DNA of 64,000 nt from Roseicyclus salinarum (GTDB taxonomy: Bacteria > Pseudomonadota > Alphaproteobacteria > Rhodobacterales > Rhodobacteraceae): contig NZ_JARRSA010000001.1 in the NCBI RefSeq assembly GCF_029624655.1, forward strand, positions 62,001 through 126,000. Direction: 5' to 3'. Below are positions 10,010 to 20,268 of this stretch, in pieces (the stretch's first letter is position 1; every line of letters starts with the position of its first letter). Under the pieces are notes generated by a model. It saw nothing but the letters and a program-made list of their open reading frames with translations. It ran no database searches and was not told the origin of the DNA. The translations under genes and the position numbers were made by a program.

Positions 10010-10741
10010 CTAATCGACGAACCGTCGGAAGAAGCCACTGAAGACACCGCCGCGCGGGCGGGCCGTATAGGCGGCGGGATCTTCCTCGGGCAGGGCGGAC
10101 GTCGCCTCGGGGGCGATGTTGGCCGCCCGCACCGATTGCGCGAATGCCCCGAGAACCGCGAGGCTTTCCTCCGCCGTCACGCCCCGATCCTCCAGCGCGA
10201 AGACCGACAGCGTGGCGATTCGCGGGCCGAGGTCGAAATAGGCGCGCCAGTAGTCGTCGCTGACGCCCGGCATCGCGCCGGGGCTCGCGTCGCTGGCGTG
10301 CAGCAGGAAGACATCGCCGTCGGTCCGCGTGTCGATCACCGTGACCGAGGCGGCATCCTGCGACCGGCTCAGAAGCCGGCGACCATCCTCGGACCGGAAA
10401 TAGGTGTCGAGGTCGGCGACGCTTTCGGAAATGGAACCGGCGTCGGAGGCCTCGGAAATCGCGGCGCTCAGGACGACGGGACTTTCGGGCTGGTCGGCCC
10501 GGCGCGAGTTGGAGATCGCCGCGCAATTGCCGAGCAGGACGAAAGCCGTGTCGCCCTCGGCCCGCGTCGCCGTCTCGTCCACGCAGAACCCGTGCGGCCC
10601 CGAGATCACGACGAGATCGGATGTCACGACCGCCTCGGCCGGCGCGCCGCCCGTGCCGCCTCCGCCTACGCAGGCGGCGAGCAGCGTCAGGGGCAGGATC
10701 GCCGGGCCGAGGCGGATCAGCTCAGATATCCGCGTAGACAT
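10010..10741 (-). CDS. Putative lipoprotein of unknown function
   Basis: The 243-residue product begins with a lipoprotein signal whose lipobox is LLAAC, followed by a glycine-rich spacer, so membrane anchoring after processing is expected. The body is acidic, with segments such as [13 protein letters not shown] and [15 protein letters not shown]. An identical arrangement of two cysteines (FCVDE and LGNCAAI) could form a disulfide in the periplasm. Its start overlaps the end of ilvD by 20 bases, so it is probably translated from the ilvD message. No enzymatic motif was recognised. Confidence 0.72.
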   Translation of the reverse strand: MSTRISELIRLGPAILPLTLLAACVGGGGTGGAPAEAVVTSDLVVISGPHGFCVDETATRAEGDTAFVLLGNCAAISNSRRADQPESPVVLSAAISEASDAGSISESVADLDTYFRSEDGRRLLSRSQDAASVTVIDTRTDGDVFLLHASDASPGAMPGVSDDYWRAYFDLGPRIATLSVFALEDRGVTAEESLAVLGAFAQSVRAANIAPEATSALPEEDPAAYTARPRGGVFSGFFRRFVD

Positions 10742-12455
10742 GCTTCTCGGCGGTGCCGCCGGGATGCGTGACGGCGCCGTAGCGCGCGTCGCCCACGAGC
10801 TGGGCGTATTTCCACAGCGCGCCGGTGGCGTAGATCGTCTCGCGCGGGCCGGCCCAGTCCTTGCGGCGGGCCTCGAGCTCCTCGTCGGAGACCGCGACGG
10901 ACAGTTCGCCCGTGATCGCGTCGATGGTGATCAGGTCGCCGTCCTTCAGAAGGCCGATTGGCCCGCCCACGGCCGCCTCGGGGCCGACATGCCCCACGCA
11001 GAAGCCCCGCGTCGCGCCCGAGAAGCGCCCGTCGGTGATAAGAGCGACCTTCTTGCCCATGCCCTGACCCGAAAGCGCCGAGGTGGTGGCCAGCATCTCG
11101 CGCATCCCCGGACCGCCCTTGGGCCCCTCGTTGCGGATCACGATGACCTCGCCTTCCTTGTAGGAGCGGCTCTTGACCGCCTCGAAGGCGTCCTCCTCGC
11201 ATTCGAAGACGCGTGCGGGCCCGGTGAAGACCTGGTTCTCGGGCGCGATGCCCGCGACCTTCACGATGGCCCCGTCGGGCGCGAGGTTGCCCTCCAGGCC
11301 GACGACGCCGCCCGTCTCGGTGATCGGGCTCGCCGCGGGATAGATCACGCGGCCGTCGGCTTCGCGCTCGATCAGGTCCAGCTCCTCGCCCATCGTGCGG
11401 CCCGTGGCGGTCATGCAGTCCTCGTGCACGAGGCCGATCTTGCGCAGCTCCTTCATGACGACGGGCACGCCGCCCGCCTCGTAGAGGTCCTTGGCCACGA
11501 ACTGGCCACCGGGCTTCATGTCCACGAAATAGGGCGTGTCGTGGAAGATGTCGCAGACGTCGAAAAGGTCGAACTCGATCCCCGCCTCGTGCGCGATGGC
11601 CGGCAGGTGCAGGCCCGCGTTGGTCGAGCCGCCGGTGCAGGCGACGACGCGCGCGGCGTTCTCGAGGCTTTTGCGGGTGACGACGTCGCGGGCGCGGATG
11701 CCCTTTTCCAGAAGGGCCATGACGGCCTCGCCGGACGCGACGCCATACTGGTCGCGGCTTTCGTAGGGCGCGGGCGCGCCGGAGGAGTTCGGCAGCGCGA
11801 GGCCGATCGCCTCGGAGACGCAGGCCATCGTGTTCGCGGTGAACTGGCCGCCGCAGGCGCCCGCCGAGGGGCAGGCCACGCGCTCGATCACGGCGAGAGC
11901 CTCGTCGCTGAGGTTGCCGGCCTGGTGCTGGCCCACGGCCTCGAAGACGTCCTGAACGGTGATGTCCCGGCCGTCCAGCCGGCCCGGAAGGATCGAGCCG
12001 CCGTAGATGAACACCGACGGCACGTTGAGGCGGACCATCGCCATCATCATGCCGGGCAGGGACTTGTCGCAGCCGGCAAGGCCAACGATCGCATCGTAGC
12101 AATGCCCGCGCATCGTCAGCTCGACCGTGTCGGCGATGGCATCGCGCGAGGCCAGCGACGAGCGCATCCCCTCATGGCCCATCGCGATACCGTCGGTCAC
12201 GGTGATCGTCGTGAATTCGCGCGGGGTGCCGTTCGCGTGCTTGACGCCCAGCTTCACCGACTGCGCCTGGCGGGACAGGGCGATGTTGCACGGCGCGGCC
12301 TCGTTCCAGCAGGTCGCCACGCCGACGAAGGGCTGGTGGATCTCTTCGTCCGACAGCCCCATGGCGTAGAAATACGACCTGTGCGGCGCGCGCGACGGCC
12401 CCTCCGTCACATGCCGGCTGGGCAGTTTCGCCTTGTCCACCTTGCCTTTCAGCAT
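10722..12455 (-). CDS. ilvD: Dihydroxy-acid dehydratase
   Basis: This catalyses the third common step of valine, leucine and isoleucine synthesis using an Fe-S cluster and Mg2+. The 577-residue length is normal. Cluster cysteines are expected in [18 protein letters not shown] and [14 protein letters not shown]. The C-terminal signature [23 protein letters not shown] is present. The ATG at 12455 follows an AGGAGGGAG ribosome site. Upstream in-frame sequence to 12920 is antisense to the CPBP gene and was rejected. The downstream lipoprotein gene overlaps its end. Confidence 0.97.
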   Translation of the reverse strand: MLKGKVDKAKLPSRHVTEGPSRAPHRSYFYAMGLSDEEIHQPFVGVATCWNEAAPCNIALSRQAQSVKLGVKHANGTPREFTTITVTDGIAMGHEGMRSSLASRDAIADTVELTMRGHCYDAIVGLAGCDKSLPGMMMAMVRLNVPSVFIYGGSILPGRLDGRDITVQDVFEAVGQHQAGNLSDEALAVIERVACPSAGACGGQFTANTMACVSEAIGLALPNSSGAPAPYESRDQYGVASGEAVMALLEKGIRARDVVTRKSLENAARVVACTGGSTNAGLHLPAIAHEAGIEFDLFDVCDIFHDTPYFVDMKPGGQFVAKDLYEAGGVPVVMKELRKIGLVHEDCMTATGRTMGEELDLIEREADGRVIYPAASPITETGGVVGLEGNLAPDGAIVKVAGIAPENQVFTGPARVFECEEDAFEAVKSRSYKEGEVIVIRNEGPKGGPGMREMLATTSALSGQGMGKKVALITDGRFSGATRGFCVGHVGPEAAVGGPIGLLKDGDLITIDAITGELSVAVSDEELEARRKDWAGPRETIYATGALWKYAQLVGDARYGAVTHPGGTAEKHVYADI

Positions 12456-12647
12456 CGTCGTCTCCCTCCTGGACCATGGCCGGCGCGCAGGCGCGCGGGC
12501 GTCGGCCACCGGAATAGACGGCGGCCGGGGCCGAGACAAGCCACGAGACGGCCGCCTGCGGACCGCGTGGGGAGGCCCTGCGAGATGGACGGACGGGCGC
12601 CAACCGACTAGAGTTCCGAAAAACGACAGATCGAGCAGGCAGGCCCG

Positions 12648-13547
12648 ATGCAGTATCAGCCACATGCGCCCTTCGTGGCGCCGGCGCGCGCCCGGCCGCA
12701 GTTGTGGCGGCTGGCCCTTGGTCTCGTGCTGACGGCGGCGATCTACGGCATCGGCATCGCCGCGGTGTTCCTTCTCGTCGTCGCCTGGAGCGGCATGGAC
12801 GGCGCGCAGCGCTGGATGCAGGAACTTTCGACGACGTCCGGGCCGACCGGAACGCTGCTTCTGCTGGCGACCTTCGCGGGAATGGCCCTTGGCCCGATGG
12901 CCGCGGCAAGGCTTCTGCACCGGCGCAAGGTCTCGAGCCTGTTCGGTCCGCTTCGGCGTCTCTGGCGGCAGTTCCTGCTGGCCCTGGCCATCTGCACGGG
13001 CTTCTACGCGGTGACGGCCCTGATACCGACCCCCGCCATGACCCCGCTGCCCAACCTCGAGCTGACGCTGTGGGCAAGCTTCCTTCCGCTCGCGCTGGTC
13101 GGCGTGCTGATCCAGACCGGCGCCGAGGAGGTGCTCTTCCGCGGCTACATGCAGCAGCAGCTCGCCGCCCGCTTCGCTTCACCCATCGCGTGGATGGTGC
13201 TGCCATCCGCGATCTTCGCGGCCCTGCACTACCAGCCCGACATCATGGGCGACAACACGTGGCTGATGATGGCCGCGGTGTTCGTCTTCGCGGTCCTCGC
13301 CGCCGACCTCACGGCCGCCACGGGCAGCATCGGCGCCGCATGGGGGCTTCATTTCGCCAACAACGCGCTTGCGATCCTCGTTGTGGCGACGGACGGACCG
13401 CTGTCGGGCCTCGCGCTTTTCGTCGCGCCGGTCTCGCCATCGTCCGAGGACATCAGGCCGCTGTTCTATCTCGACATCGCGACGACGATCGCGCTCTGGG
13501 CGGCCGTGCGCTTCGCCGTGACCCGTCCGGGCCTGCGCCGCCGGTGA
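12648..13547 (+). CDS. CPBP family intramembrane metalloprotease-like protein
   Basis: The 299-residue polytopic membrane protein has the three conserved CPBP/Abi motifs. These are EEVLFRG (glutamates at about 160-161), FAALH, and WGLHFANN near the end. These residues form the presumed metal site of prenyl-protease-like (Rce1-type) enzymes. About seven or eight hydrophobic helices are visible. In bacteria these proteins may act in membrane protein processing or self-immunity. There is no bacteriocin gene nearby, so no specific role can be assigned. It is divergent from ilvD across 192 bases. Confidence 0.83.
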   Translation: MQYQPHAPFVAPARARPQLWRLALGLVLTAAIYGIGIAAVFLLVVAWSGMDGAQRWMQELSTTSGPTGTLLLLATFAGMALGPMAAARLLHRRKVSSLFGPLRRLWRQFLLALAICTGFYAVTALIPTPAMTPLPNLELTLWASFLPLALVGVLIQTGAEEVLFRGYMQQQLAARFASPIAWMVLPSAIFAALHYQPDIMGDNTWLMMAAVFVFAVLAADLTAATGSIGAAWGLHFANNALAILVVATDGPLSGLALFVAPVSPSSEDIRPLFYLDIATTIALWAAVRFAVTRPGLRRR

Positions 13548-13635
13548 GCGGAAGGCGCGGATCGTTCCCGCGATTGCATTCCCCGACCGCGACGCCTATT
13601 TCGAGCCCGATGCCGTCCGCCCGAGAGCCGTCCGA

Positions 13636-14583
13636 ATGAACTGGATCACCAACTACGTCCGCCCCCGGATCAACTCGATCTTCTCGCGCCGCGAGATGCC
13701 CGAGAATCTGTGGACCAAGTGCGACGCCTGCGGGACGATGCTGTTTCACCGCGAGTTGAGCGAGGCGCTGAACGTCTGCACGAGTTGCGGACACCACATG
13801 CCGATCAGCCCGCGTCTGCGGTTCGAGGCCCTGTTCGACGCCGGCCTCTTCACCGAGGTGCCCGTACCCGCGCCGATGGACGATCCGCTGCGCTTCCGCG
13901 ATCAGAAACGCTATCCCGACCGCCTTCGCGCGGCCCAGAGATCGACCGGCGAGGCCGAGGCGATGCTGGTCGCCGAAGGCGAGATCGGCCGCACCCCCAT
14001 CGTCGCGGCGGCGCAGGATTTCTCGTTCATGGCCGGGTCGATGGGGATGTATGTCGGAAACGCCATCGTCGCCGCCGCGGAACGCGCGGTGACGCTGAAA
14101 CGGCCGCTGATCCTGTTCTCGGCCGCGGGCGGCGCCCGGATGCAGGAGGGGATCCTGTCACTGATGCAGATGCCGCGCACGACCGTCGCGGTGCAGATGC
14201 TGCGCGAGGCGGGCCTTCCCTACATCGTCGTTCTGACCCATCCGACGACGGGCGGCGTGACCGCGTCCTACGCGATGCTGGGCGACGTCCAGATCGCCGA
14301 GCCGGGCGCGCTGATCTGTTTCGCCGGGCCTCGCGTGATCGAGCAGACGATCCGCGAAAAGCTGCCCGAAGGCTTCCAGCGGGCCGAATACCTGCTGGAT
14401 CACGGGATGCTCGACCGCGTGACGCATCGAAGCCAACTGCGCGACGAGCTTATCCGCATCACGCGCATGATGATGGGCATGACCCCGGCCGTGATGGGCG
14501 ACCTGCCCGCGCCCGAACAGCCGGACGACGCCGCCCCCGCCACCCCCGTGGGCGACGGCGCGAAGGAGCAAGGCGGCACGTGA
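13636..14583 (+). CDS. accD: Acetyl-CoA carboxylase carboxyltransferase subunit beta
   Basis: AccD with AccA transfers carboxyl from biotin to acetyl-CoA, giving malonyl-CoA for fatty acids. The 315-residue protein starts with the typical zinc ribbon (CDACG ... CTSCGHHM). It continues with the crotonase-fold core ([48 protein letters not shown]-like segments). The C-terminal tail is proline- and alanine-rich. The stop overlaps the folC GTG start (GTGA), which is the usual accD-folC coupling in this group. Confidence 0.97.
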   Translation: MNWITNYVRPRINSIFSRREMPENLWTKCDACGTMLFHRELSEALNVCTSCGHHMPISPRLRFEALFDAGLFTEVPVPAPMDDPLRFRDQKRYPDRLRAAQRSTGEAEAMLVAEGEIGRTPIVAAAQDFSFMAGSMGMYVGNAIVAAAERAVTLKRPLILFSAAGGARMQEGILSLMQMPRTTVAVQMLREAGLPYIVVLTHPTTGGVTASYAMLGDVQIAEPGALICFAGPRVIEQTIREKLPEGFQRAEYLLDHGMLDRVTHRSQLRDELIRITRMMMGMTPAVMGDLPAPEQPDDAAPATPVGDGAKEQGGT

Positions 14584-15854
14584 CCGGCCAGACATCCGAC
14601 GTCCTCCTCGAACGGATGATGTCGCTCCACCCGAAGTTGATCGACCTCACGCTCGACCGCATGTGGCGCATCCTTGGCGCGCTCGACCACCCCGAGCGCC
14701 GCCTTCCACCCGTGATCCATGTCGCCGGCACGAACGGCAAGGGCTCGACCGTGGCGATGATCCGCGCCGGCCTCGAGGGGTCGGGCCACGCCGTCCATGC
14801 CTACACGTCGCCGCATCTCGTCCGCTTCCACGAGCGCATCCGCCTCCGTGGTGATCTTATAGAAGAACGCGCGCTGTCGGATATCCTCGACCGGTGCCTC
14901 GCCGCGAACGGTCCCGACGCGATCACGTATTTCGAGATCACCACCGCCGCAGCCTTCGTCGCATTCGCCGAGACGAAGGCAGACTTCGCGTTACTCGAGG
15001 TCGGGCTCGGCGGACGGCTCGACGCGACCAACGTTCTCGAGACTCCGCGCCTCACGATCATCACGCCGGTGGACATGGACCACCAGCAGTTCCTCGGCGA
15101 CACGCTGCCCCGGATCGCGGCCGAGAAGGCCGGGATCATCAAGCGGGGCGTCCCTGTCGTGGTCGGCCGTCAGCAGGACGCGGCGCTCGAGGTGATCGAG
15201 GCGCAGGCGGCCCGGATGGGCGCACCGGTCCTCGCGCACGGACAGCACTGGCACGTCTGGGAGGAACGCGGACGCCTCGTCTTCCAGGACGAAACCGGGC
15301 TTCTGGACCTTCCGCTTCCCGCGCTGCCGGGCCGCCACCAGGTCGAGAACGCCGGCATGGCCCTTGCCGCGCTTCGCGCCCTCGGCCAGCAGGAAGAGGC
15401 CTGCGAGGCCGCGATGCGCGGCGTCGCGTGGCCGGCGCGGATGCAGCGCCTGCGCCATGGCCCGCTCGTCGAGGCCGGGCCGCAAGCCGAGTTCTGGCTC
15501 GACGGCGGGCACAACCCGCACGCCGCGCGCGCCATCTCCGAGCTGATCCGCGGGCTTCCCCCGCGCCCCACGCACCTGATCTGCGGAATGCTGAACACCA
15601 AGGACGTCACCGGCTACATGCACCCATTCGCGGGCATCGCGGAAAGGTTGTGGGCCGTATCCATCCCCGGCCAGTCCGCGACGCTTGCCGCCGCGCAGAC
15701 GGCGGCTGCCGCCGGAGCCGCCGGGATCGAGGCCGCGGAGGCCGCGTCCCCCGCCGAAGCCGTCCGCGAGATCGTCCGCGCCACGCCCGCCGCGCGCATC
15801 GTGATCTGCGGCTCGCTCTACCTCGCCGGCGAGATCCTGCGCGAGAACGGATAG
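14580..15854 (+). CDS. folC: Bifunctional folylpolyglutamate/dihydrofolate synthase
   Basis: The enzyme adds glutamate to folates and makes dihydrofolate. The 424-residue protein has the Mur-ligase P-loop [22 protein letters not shown], and [17 protein letters not shown]. It also has the DGGHNPHAA signature that binds the glutamate domain. The start is a GTG at 14580 overlapping the accD TGA. No in-frame ATG gives a full N-terminus, and this choice yields the family's normal length. Translation is probably coupled to accD. Confidence 0.95.
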   Translation: MTGQTSDVLLERMMSLHPKLIDLTLDRMWRILGALDHPERRLPPVIHVAGTNGKGSTVAMIRAGLEGSGHAVHAYTSPHLVRFHERIRLRGDLIEERALSDILDRCLAANGPDAITYFEITTAAAFVAFAETKADFALLEVGLGGRLDATNVLETPRLTIITPVDMDHQQFLGDTLPRIAAEKAGIIKRGVPVVVGRQQDAALEVIEAQAARMGAPVLAHGQHWHVWEERGRLVFQDETGLLDLPLPALPGRHQVENAGMALAALRALGQQEEACEAAMRGVAWPARMQRLRHGPLVEAGPQAEFWLDGGHNPHAARAISELIRGLPPRPTHLICGMLNTKDVTGYMHPFAGIAERLWAVSIPGQSATLAAAQTAAAAGAAGIEAAEAASPAEAVREIVRATPAARIVICGSLYLAGEILRENG

Positions 15855-15908
15855 GCGGAACGCGCCCCCGGTCTTGACCCGGCGCGCCGGCGCGCCGACA
15901 TTGACACC

Positions 15909-16430
15909 ATGCGCACCCTCCCGCTCGCCACCGTCCTCCTAGTCCTGTCGGCCGGCGCAGCCGTTCCCTCGGACACCGCGAGGTTCCAGTTCTGCTGGAT
16001 CGGAGCCGGCGGATATACCATGGAGGGCGTCATCGGCTTCCCCGCAGAGCTTCTGGGCACGGGGATCATCACACAGGCCGACGTGACCGAATTCGCCATC
16101 CGGGGCTACCTCGACGGGATGTCCGTAGGGTCGTGGACCATGGCCGACCGCACCACCGAGACAAGCTGGACGCTGTTCTTCGACACCCGCTCGGTCGCAT
16201 TTCCCATGGGCGGCCACTTCCTCGAACAGTCCTACCAGGAATGGAACGCCAACGGGCAGGTGGACGATTGCGGCAAGCCGGGCTTCGGCTTCAACGGCGG
16301 CAACTGGGCGCAGGATTTCTGCATCGACAACGTCTGGATCGAGGAAAGCTCCATCGACCCCGACACGCCCCTGCCCGCCTATCCGATGGACCAGCCGATG
16401 CGCTGCGAGGCGGTGTTGCAGCTCAGCTGA
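15909..16430 (+). CDS. Secreted protein of unknown function
   Basis: The 173-residue product has a signal peptide (MRTLPLATVLLVLSAGAAVPS). The mature domain contains four cysteines (QFCWIG, DDCGKPG, DFCIDN, MRCEAV), suggesting two disulfides. The segment GGYTMEGVIGFPAELLGTG and a glycine/tryptophan-rich centre hint at a beta-sandwich. I do not recognise the family. It lies 54 bases after folC in the same direction and before another exported protein. Confidence 0.7.
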   Translation: MRTLPLATVLLVLSAGAAVPSDTARFQFCWIGAGGYTMEGVIGFPAELLGTGIITQADVTEFAIRGYLDGMSVGSWTMADRTTETSWTLFFDTRSVAFPMGGHFLEQSYQEWNANGQVDDCGKPGFGFNGGNWAQDFCIDNVWIEESSIDPDTPLPAYPMDQPMRCEAVLQLS

Positions 16431-16588
16431 CACACCGGAAAGCTGCCGCCCCAGGATCGTCCGTGCCCCGCCGGGGCGCCGAATTTGCGAAAGCCCTGAA
16501 ACTTTCCGCCGTGCTTCTCCGTGACTGCACCGACGCCGCGATCCGCGCGGCGCCGATCGTGAAACGACAGCAGCAGGAAGGACACATC

Positions 16589-17443
16589 ATGGCATTCCGT
16601 CATCTCCCCGCATTCATGGCCGCGGCCCTCGCCGCGGGGCCCGCACTCGCCGCCCATGAAGGCACGACAGGCTACATCCTCTCCGGTGACGGCGCGACGC
16701 TGACCGTCATGCCCGACATCGCCACCCCTGAAGACGTCACCACCCACAGCCTCGACATGGCCCTGAGCGCCATCGCCTGGCGTCCCGTCACCGGCACGCT
16801 CATCGGCATCGCGGACGGCGCGCTCTATCTCATCGACCCGATGACCGGCGCGATGACCGATCTCGACGCCAGCTTCGCCGAGGACGCGATGATCTCCGGC
16901 GGCGCTATGACGGGCCTCGACTTCAACAACGCGATCGACGCGGTCAGGGCGGTGTCGTCCGCCGGCGAGAACCTCGTCTACTTTCCCGAGGGCTTCGGCG
17001 ACGCCGACGAACGCGCAGGCAGCGTCCTGCGCTTCACCGACCTCGCCTATGCCGAGGGCGACGCGAATGCAGGCGCCGACCCGATGATCTTCGCCAATGC
17101 CTACAGCAATGCCATATCGGGCATGAAGGCATCGGAAACGGCGCAATACGCCCTCGACGCCGGCACCGACGCGCTTGTGACGCTCGCCAACAATGCCGGC
17201 ACGCTGGCGACGATCGGGCCGGTCACGCTGGACGGCACCGCCCTCGACCTGTCGGGCATGGGCGGCTTCGACATCGTCTCGCCCGAGGAAGGGACCAACC
17301 GCGCCTTCGCGGTCCTGCAGGCGGAAGGCGCGGACAGTGCCGGGCTCTACCTGATCGACCTTGGAACCGGCGCGGCGACGATGCTCTCCGATCTCGGAAT
17401 GGGCGGCGTCACCGGCTTCGCGGCGTCCCTCGGCGGCATGTGA
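16589..17443 (+). CDS. Exported DUF4394-like protein
   Basis: The 284-residue protein has a signal peptide ending at ALAA. The body reads as a beta-propeller-like repeat protein, with repeated segments of the type LIGIADGALYLIDPMTGAMTDL and GLYLIDLGTGAATMLSDL. The phrase GLDFNNAIDAVRAVSSAGENLVYF resembles the DFNP..D.lRvvs signature of DUF4394. AGGAAGG precedes the ATG. A 158-base upstream gap may hold a promoter. Function is unknown; a secreted or periplasmic location is inferred. Confidence 0.72.
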   Translation: MAFRHLPAFMAAALAAGPALAAHEGTTGYILSGDGATLTVMPDIATPEDVTTHSLDMALSAIAWRPVTGTLIGIADGALYLIDPMTGAMTDLDASFAEDAMISGGAMTGLDFNNAIDAVRAVSSAGENLVYFPEGFGDADERAGSVLRFTDLAYAEGDANAGADPMIFANAYSNAISGMKASETAQYALDAGTDALVTLANNAGTLATIGPVTLDGTALDLSGMGGFDIVSPEEGTNRAFAVLQAEGADSAGLYLIDLGTGAATMLSDLGMGGVTGFAASLGGM

Positions 17444-17479
17444 GACCGGGCGGGCGGCCCGCGCTGCGCGGTCGCCCGT

Positions 17480-18571
17480 TCACGCCTCCGCGTCCCGCTT
17501 GCCGCCCCAGTCCGCGCCCTGCATCTCGCGCAGGCGGCTTGCGGTGCGCGCGAACTCGAAACTCCCCTCGCCCTCGACGTAAAGCTTCTCGGGCTCCGCC
17601 GCGGCCGAGCAGATCAGCCGCACGTGACCCTCGTAGAGCGCGTCGATCAGCGTCACGAAGCGCCGCGCCTCGTTGAACCGCGTCGAATCCAGCTGCGGAA
17701 CATCCTCGAGCACCAGAAGCTTCACGGCCCCCGTCAACGCAAGGTAGTCCGCCGGCCCCAGCGGCTGTCCGCACAGGTCCCAGAACGTGCACCGCGCCAT
17801 GCCCGCCCAGTAGCGCGGAAGGTGCACCTGCCGGCCCTTGACCTCCAGCACCAGCTCCTCCTCCCGCCCGTGCGTCAGATCGCGCCAGATCTCGTTCAGG
17901 GCACGATTGGCGGCCCGGTCGAGCGGCGTGAAATAGACAGGGTTCCCGGCAAGGCGGTCCTGCCGGTAATCCGTCATCGCCTCGAGGTGGTCGACCTCCA
18001 GCCTCTCTTCCAGCAGGGCGATGAACGGCACGAAGATGTCCCGGTTCAGCCCGTCCTTGTAAAGATCGCGCGGCGGCCGGTTCGACGTCGTCACGACGAC
18101 GACGCCCGCCGCGAACAGCCTCTCGAACAAGCGCCCCACGATCATCGCGTCGGCGATGTCGGTGATCTGCATCTCGTCGAAGCACAAGAGCCTGACTTTC
18201 GCGGAAATCGCCTCCGCCACCGGCCGGATCGCGTCATCCACGCCGGTCTTGCGCGCCTCGTGCAGCGCGGCCTGGATCTCCTGCATGAAGGCATGGAAAT
18301 GGACGCGGCGCTTGGCCTCGATGCCGACATGCGCGAAGAACAGGTCCATCAGCATGGATTTCCCGCGCCCGACGCCCCCCCAGAGATAGAGACCTTGCGT
18401 TCCGGCAGGCTCGGCGCGGCGGAAACGCGCAAGGAGCCCCCTGCGCTCAGGCGTCTCCAACCGCTCGCGCAACTCCTCCAGCCGCAGCAGGGCTGCACGC
18501 TGCACCGGGTCGGGACGCAGCATCCCCTCGGCGACGCGGGTGTCGTAGATCGCTTGCAGGTGTTGACCCAT
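17480..18571 (-). CDS. zapE: Cell division protein ZapE (AFG1-like ATPase)
   Basis: The 363-residue AAA-type ATPase has Walker A GGVGRGKSMLMD, Walker B LLCFDEMQITDIADA, and the arginine-containing VVVTTSNRPPRDLYKDGLNR. All are characteristic of the ZapE/AFG1 family, which in E. coli affects Z-ring stability and in mitochondria affects respiratory-complex turnover. The length and motif order are complete. It stands alone; a dispersed repeat separates it from the genes upstream on the same strand. Confidence 0.93.
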   Translation of the reverse strand: MGQHLQAIYDTRVAEGMLRPDPVQRAALLRLEELRERLETPERRGLLARFRRAEPAGTQGLYLWGGVGRGKSMLMDLFFAHVGIEAKRRVHFHAFMQEIQAALHEARKTGVDDAIRPVAEAISAKVRLLCFDEMQITDIADAMIVGRLFERLFAAGVVVVTTSNRPPRDLYKDGLNRDIFVPFIALLEERLEVDHLEAMTDYRQDRLAGNPVYFTPLDRAANRALNEIWRDLTHGREEELVLEVKGRQVHLPRYWAGMARCTFWDLCGQPLGPADYLALTGAVKLLVLEDVPQLDSTRFNEARRFVTLIDALYEGHVRLICSAAAEPEKLYVEGEGSFEFARTASRLREMQGADWGGKRDAEA

Positions 18572-18641
18572 GGGCAGTTCCTAGCGCCAATCGCGCGCGG
18601 ACCGCCACCTCGAATTGCGGCGTCGCGCCCCCGGTCTTCCC

Positions 18642-18720
18642 CTTCATCTTTAAATACGCCGGGGAGCGCGAGGGGCAGCGCCCCTCGCACGGATCGCCGC
18701 CGGCAGGCGGGGAAAACCCC
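18642..18720 (-). repeat. Dispersed intergenic repeat, copy 1
   Basis: This 79-base element runs from CTTCATCTTTAAATACGCC to GGGGAAAACCCC. It contains a perfect 9-bp hairpin GCGAGGGGC/GCCCCTCGC with an AGC loop at 18668-18688. It fills the gap just downstream of the ornithine cyclodeaminase-like gene. Copies with the same module order occur at 22922-23046 and, inside bchB, at 52340-52430. The hairpin may also act in mRNA end formation. The strand is given so that the element points away from the gene it follows. Confidence 0.75.
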
Positions 18721-18721
18721 G

Positions 18722-19639
18722 TCAGGCCCCCGCCACGACCTTCAGGATATGGCGCGCGCACATCAGGTCCAGATGCGCCCCCCCGCCGTTCTTGAAGACG
18801 GTGATCTCGTCGGCACTCCTCCGGGCGAAACGGCCGTCCGGCAGATCGTAGAAATCCGCCAGAATGTCGTCCTTCCGGATCGTGCCCGCCTCGAGCGGGA
18901 TCTGCACTTCGCCGATGTGCCCGACCGTGGTGTGCCGCGCATCGACGAAAAGGCGCCCACGCCGCAGCACGTCGTCGTCGGCCTCGCGCATGTCCGGCCG
19001 GTAGGCCCCGATCAGGTCCACATGCGTTCCCGGCTTCAGCCATTCGCCCCGCAGGACAGGGTCCGTGGACATGGTGGCGCAGGTGACGATGTCTGCCGCG
19101 CCGACCGCCGCACCGAGGTCGGTGGCCACCTCCATTCCCTCGAATTCCGCCGCAAGGCGCTCCGCCGAAGCCCGCGTACGGTTCCACACGACGAAGCGCG
19201 CCTGCGGGAATGCGGCTCCATAGGCCTCGCGCAGGCTTCGCGCCACGGTCCCGGCTCCCACGATCAGGATCGTGCCGCTGTCGGGCCGCGCCAGCTTCCG
19301 CGCCGCCAGAAGGCTGTCGCCGGCCGTCTTCCACTTGGTCACGAGGTGGAAGTCGAGGATCGCCTCCAGGCCTCCGTCTGCGTCGGAATAGAGCGAGACG
19401 CCTCCGTTGATCGTCGGCGCGCCCCGCGCGGCGTTGCCCGGAAAGATCGTCGCCGTCTTCACCAGGAGGCCCATCCCGTCAATCCACGCGGACCGGCTCA
19501 AGGCCGTGTCGTCCCGCCGATAGAGGAACGTGTCCCCGATCTCGGCCCTCGCCAGCCGGTGCCCCGCCTCCAGCGCGTCGGTCAGCGCCAGCCAGTCGAG
19601 CCGCACCTCGGCCTCGGGTCCTACAATCGTCACCTTCAT
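18722..19639 (-). CDS. Ornithine cyclodeaminase / mu-crystallin family protein
   Basis: The 305-residue protein has the NAD(P)-binding motif LIVGAGTVARSL in its middle. It also has the family segments HLVTKWKTAGDSLLAARKLA and CATMSTDPVLRGEWLKPGTHVDLIGAYRPDMRE. The family includes ornithine cyclodeaminase, alanine dehydrogenase and ketimine reductases, so the substrate is open. The ATG at 19639 overlaps the TGA of the upstream HAD gene (ATGA), so the two are translationally coupled with fghA in one operon. Confidence 0.85.
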   Translation of the reverse strand: MKVTIVGPEAEVRLDWLALTDALEAGHRLARAEIGDTFLYRRDDTALSRSAWIDGMGLLVKTATIFPGNAARGAPTINGGVSLYSDADGGLEAILDFHLVTKWKTAGDSLLAARKLARPDSGTILIVGAGTVARSLREAYGAAFPQARFVVWNRTRASAERLAAEFEGMEVATDLGAAVGAADIVTCATMSTDPVLRGEWLKPGTHVDLIGAYRPDMREADDDVLRRGRLFVDARHTTVGHIGEVQIPLEAGTIRKDDILADFYDLPDGRFARRSADEITVFKNGGGAHLDLMCARHILKVVAGA

Positions 19640-20268
19640 GCCGCAGCCTCCGTTCCGGTCAGGACGCCCTTCGCCACCAGTGTCTCGGCCCAGCCCTCCG
19701 GTCCTTCGAAAAGATGCGCCTGCCAGCCGCGTGCCCGCGCAGCGTCGATGTTGTCCGTCCGGTCGTCGGTGAACAGAAGTCTCTCCGCGGGGACGCCGCA
19801 CTCCGCCTCCACCCTCTCGTAGATCCGGACATCCGGCTTGATGACGCCCATATGCCCCGAGACGAAGGCGCGGTCGAACTCGTTCAGGAAGTCGTATTGC
19901 GTCTGCGCGTAGGCGAAGCTCTCGATGCCGAAATTCGTCAGCGCGAAGACCGGAACGCCCTTCGCCCGAAGCGCCCGCAACAACTTGACCGAATGCGGGA
20001 TCGCGGGCGTCGCCAGCTCGATCCAGCTGTCATGCCAGTCACGGATCTCGGCGCGCCACTCCGGGTGGGCCTCCGCCGTCTCGTAGATCACGGACCGGAA
20101 TCCCTCGCCCATGTCCACACGGTCGTTCATTCCGTGCAGGTCCACCTCAGCGAACAACGCCTTGCGGCGCGCCTCGCCTATGACGCGGTCATAGTAGCGC
20201 TCGGGGCGCCACTCGATCAGGACGTTGCCGATGTCGAAGACGACGGCCTCCACCCGGCCGGCGCTCAT
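19636..20268 (-). CDS. HAD family hydrolase, subfamily IA
   Basis: The 210-residue protein begins with motif I VFDIGNVLIEW, where the first D is the predicted nucleophile. It carries ALTNFG (motif II), a K in VIKPDVRIYE (motif III) and FTDDRTDNIDAA (motif IV). The family contains phosphatases and haloacid dehalogenases; the natural substrate is unknown. ATGA overlaps link it on both sides, to fghA upstream and to the cyclodeaminase-like gene downstream. This suggests a shared metabolic context, possibly detoxification or metabolite repair. Confidence 0.85.
   Translation of the reverse strand: MSAGRVEAVVFDIGNVLIEWRPERYYDRVIGEARRKALFAEVDLHGMNDRVDMGEGFRSVIYETAEAHPEWRAEIRDWHDSWIELATPAIPHSVKLLRALRAKGVPVFALTNFGIESFAYAQTQYDFLNEFDRAFVSGHMGVIKPDVRIYERVEAECGVPAERLLFTDDRTDNIDAARARGWQAHLFEGPEGWAETLVAKGVLTGTEAAA

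Noticed and set aside
17444-17479. GC-rich possible hairpin between the DUF4394-like gene and zapE
   Set aside because: Pairing is imperfect and there is no T tract, so it was not listed as a terminator.
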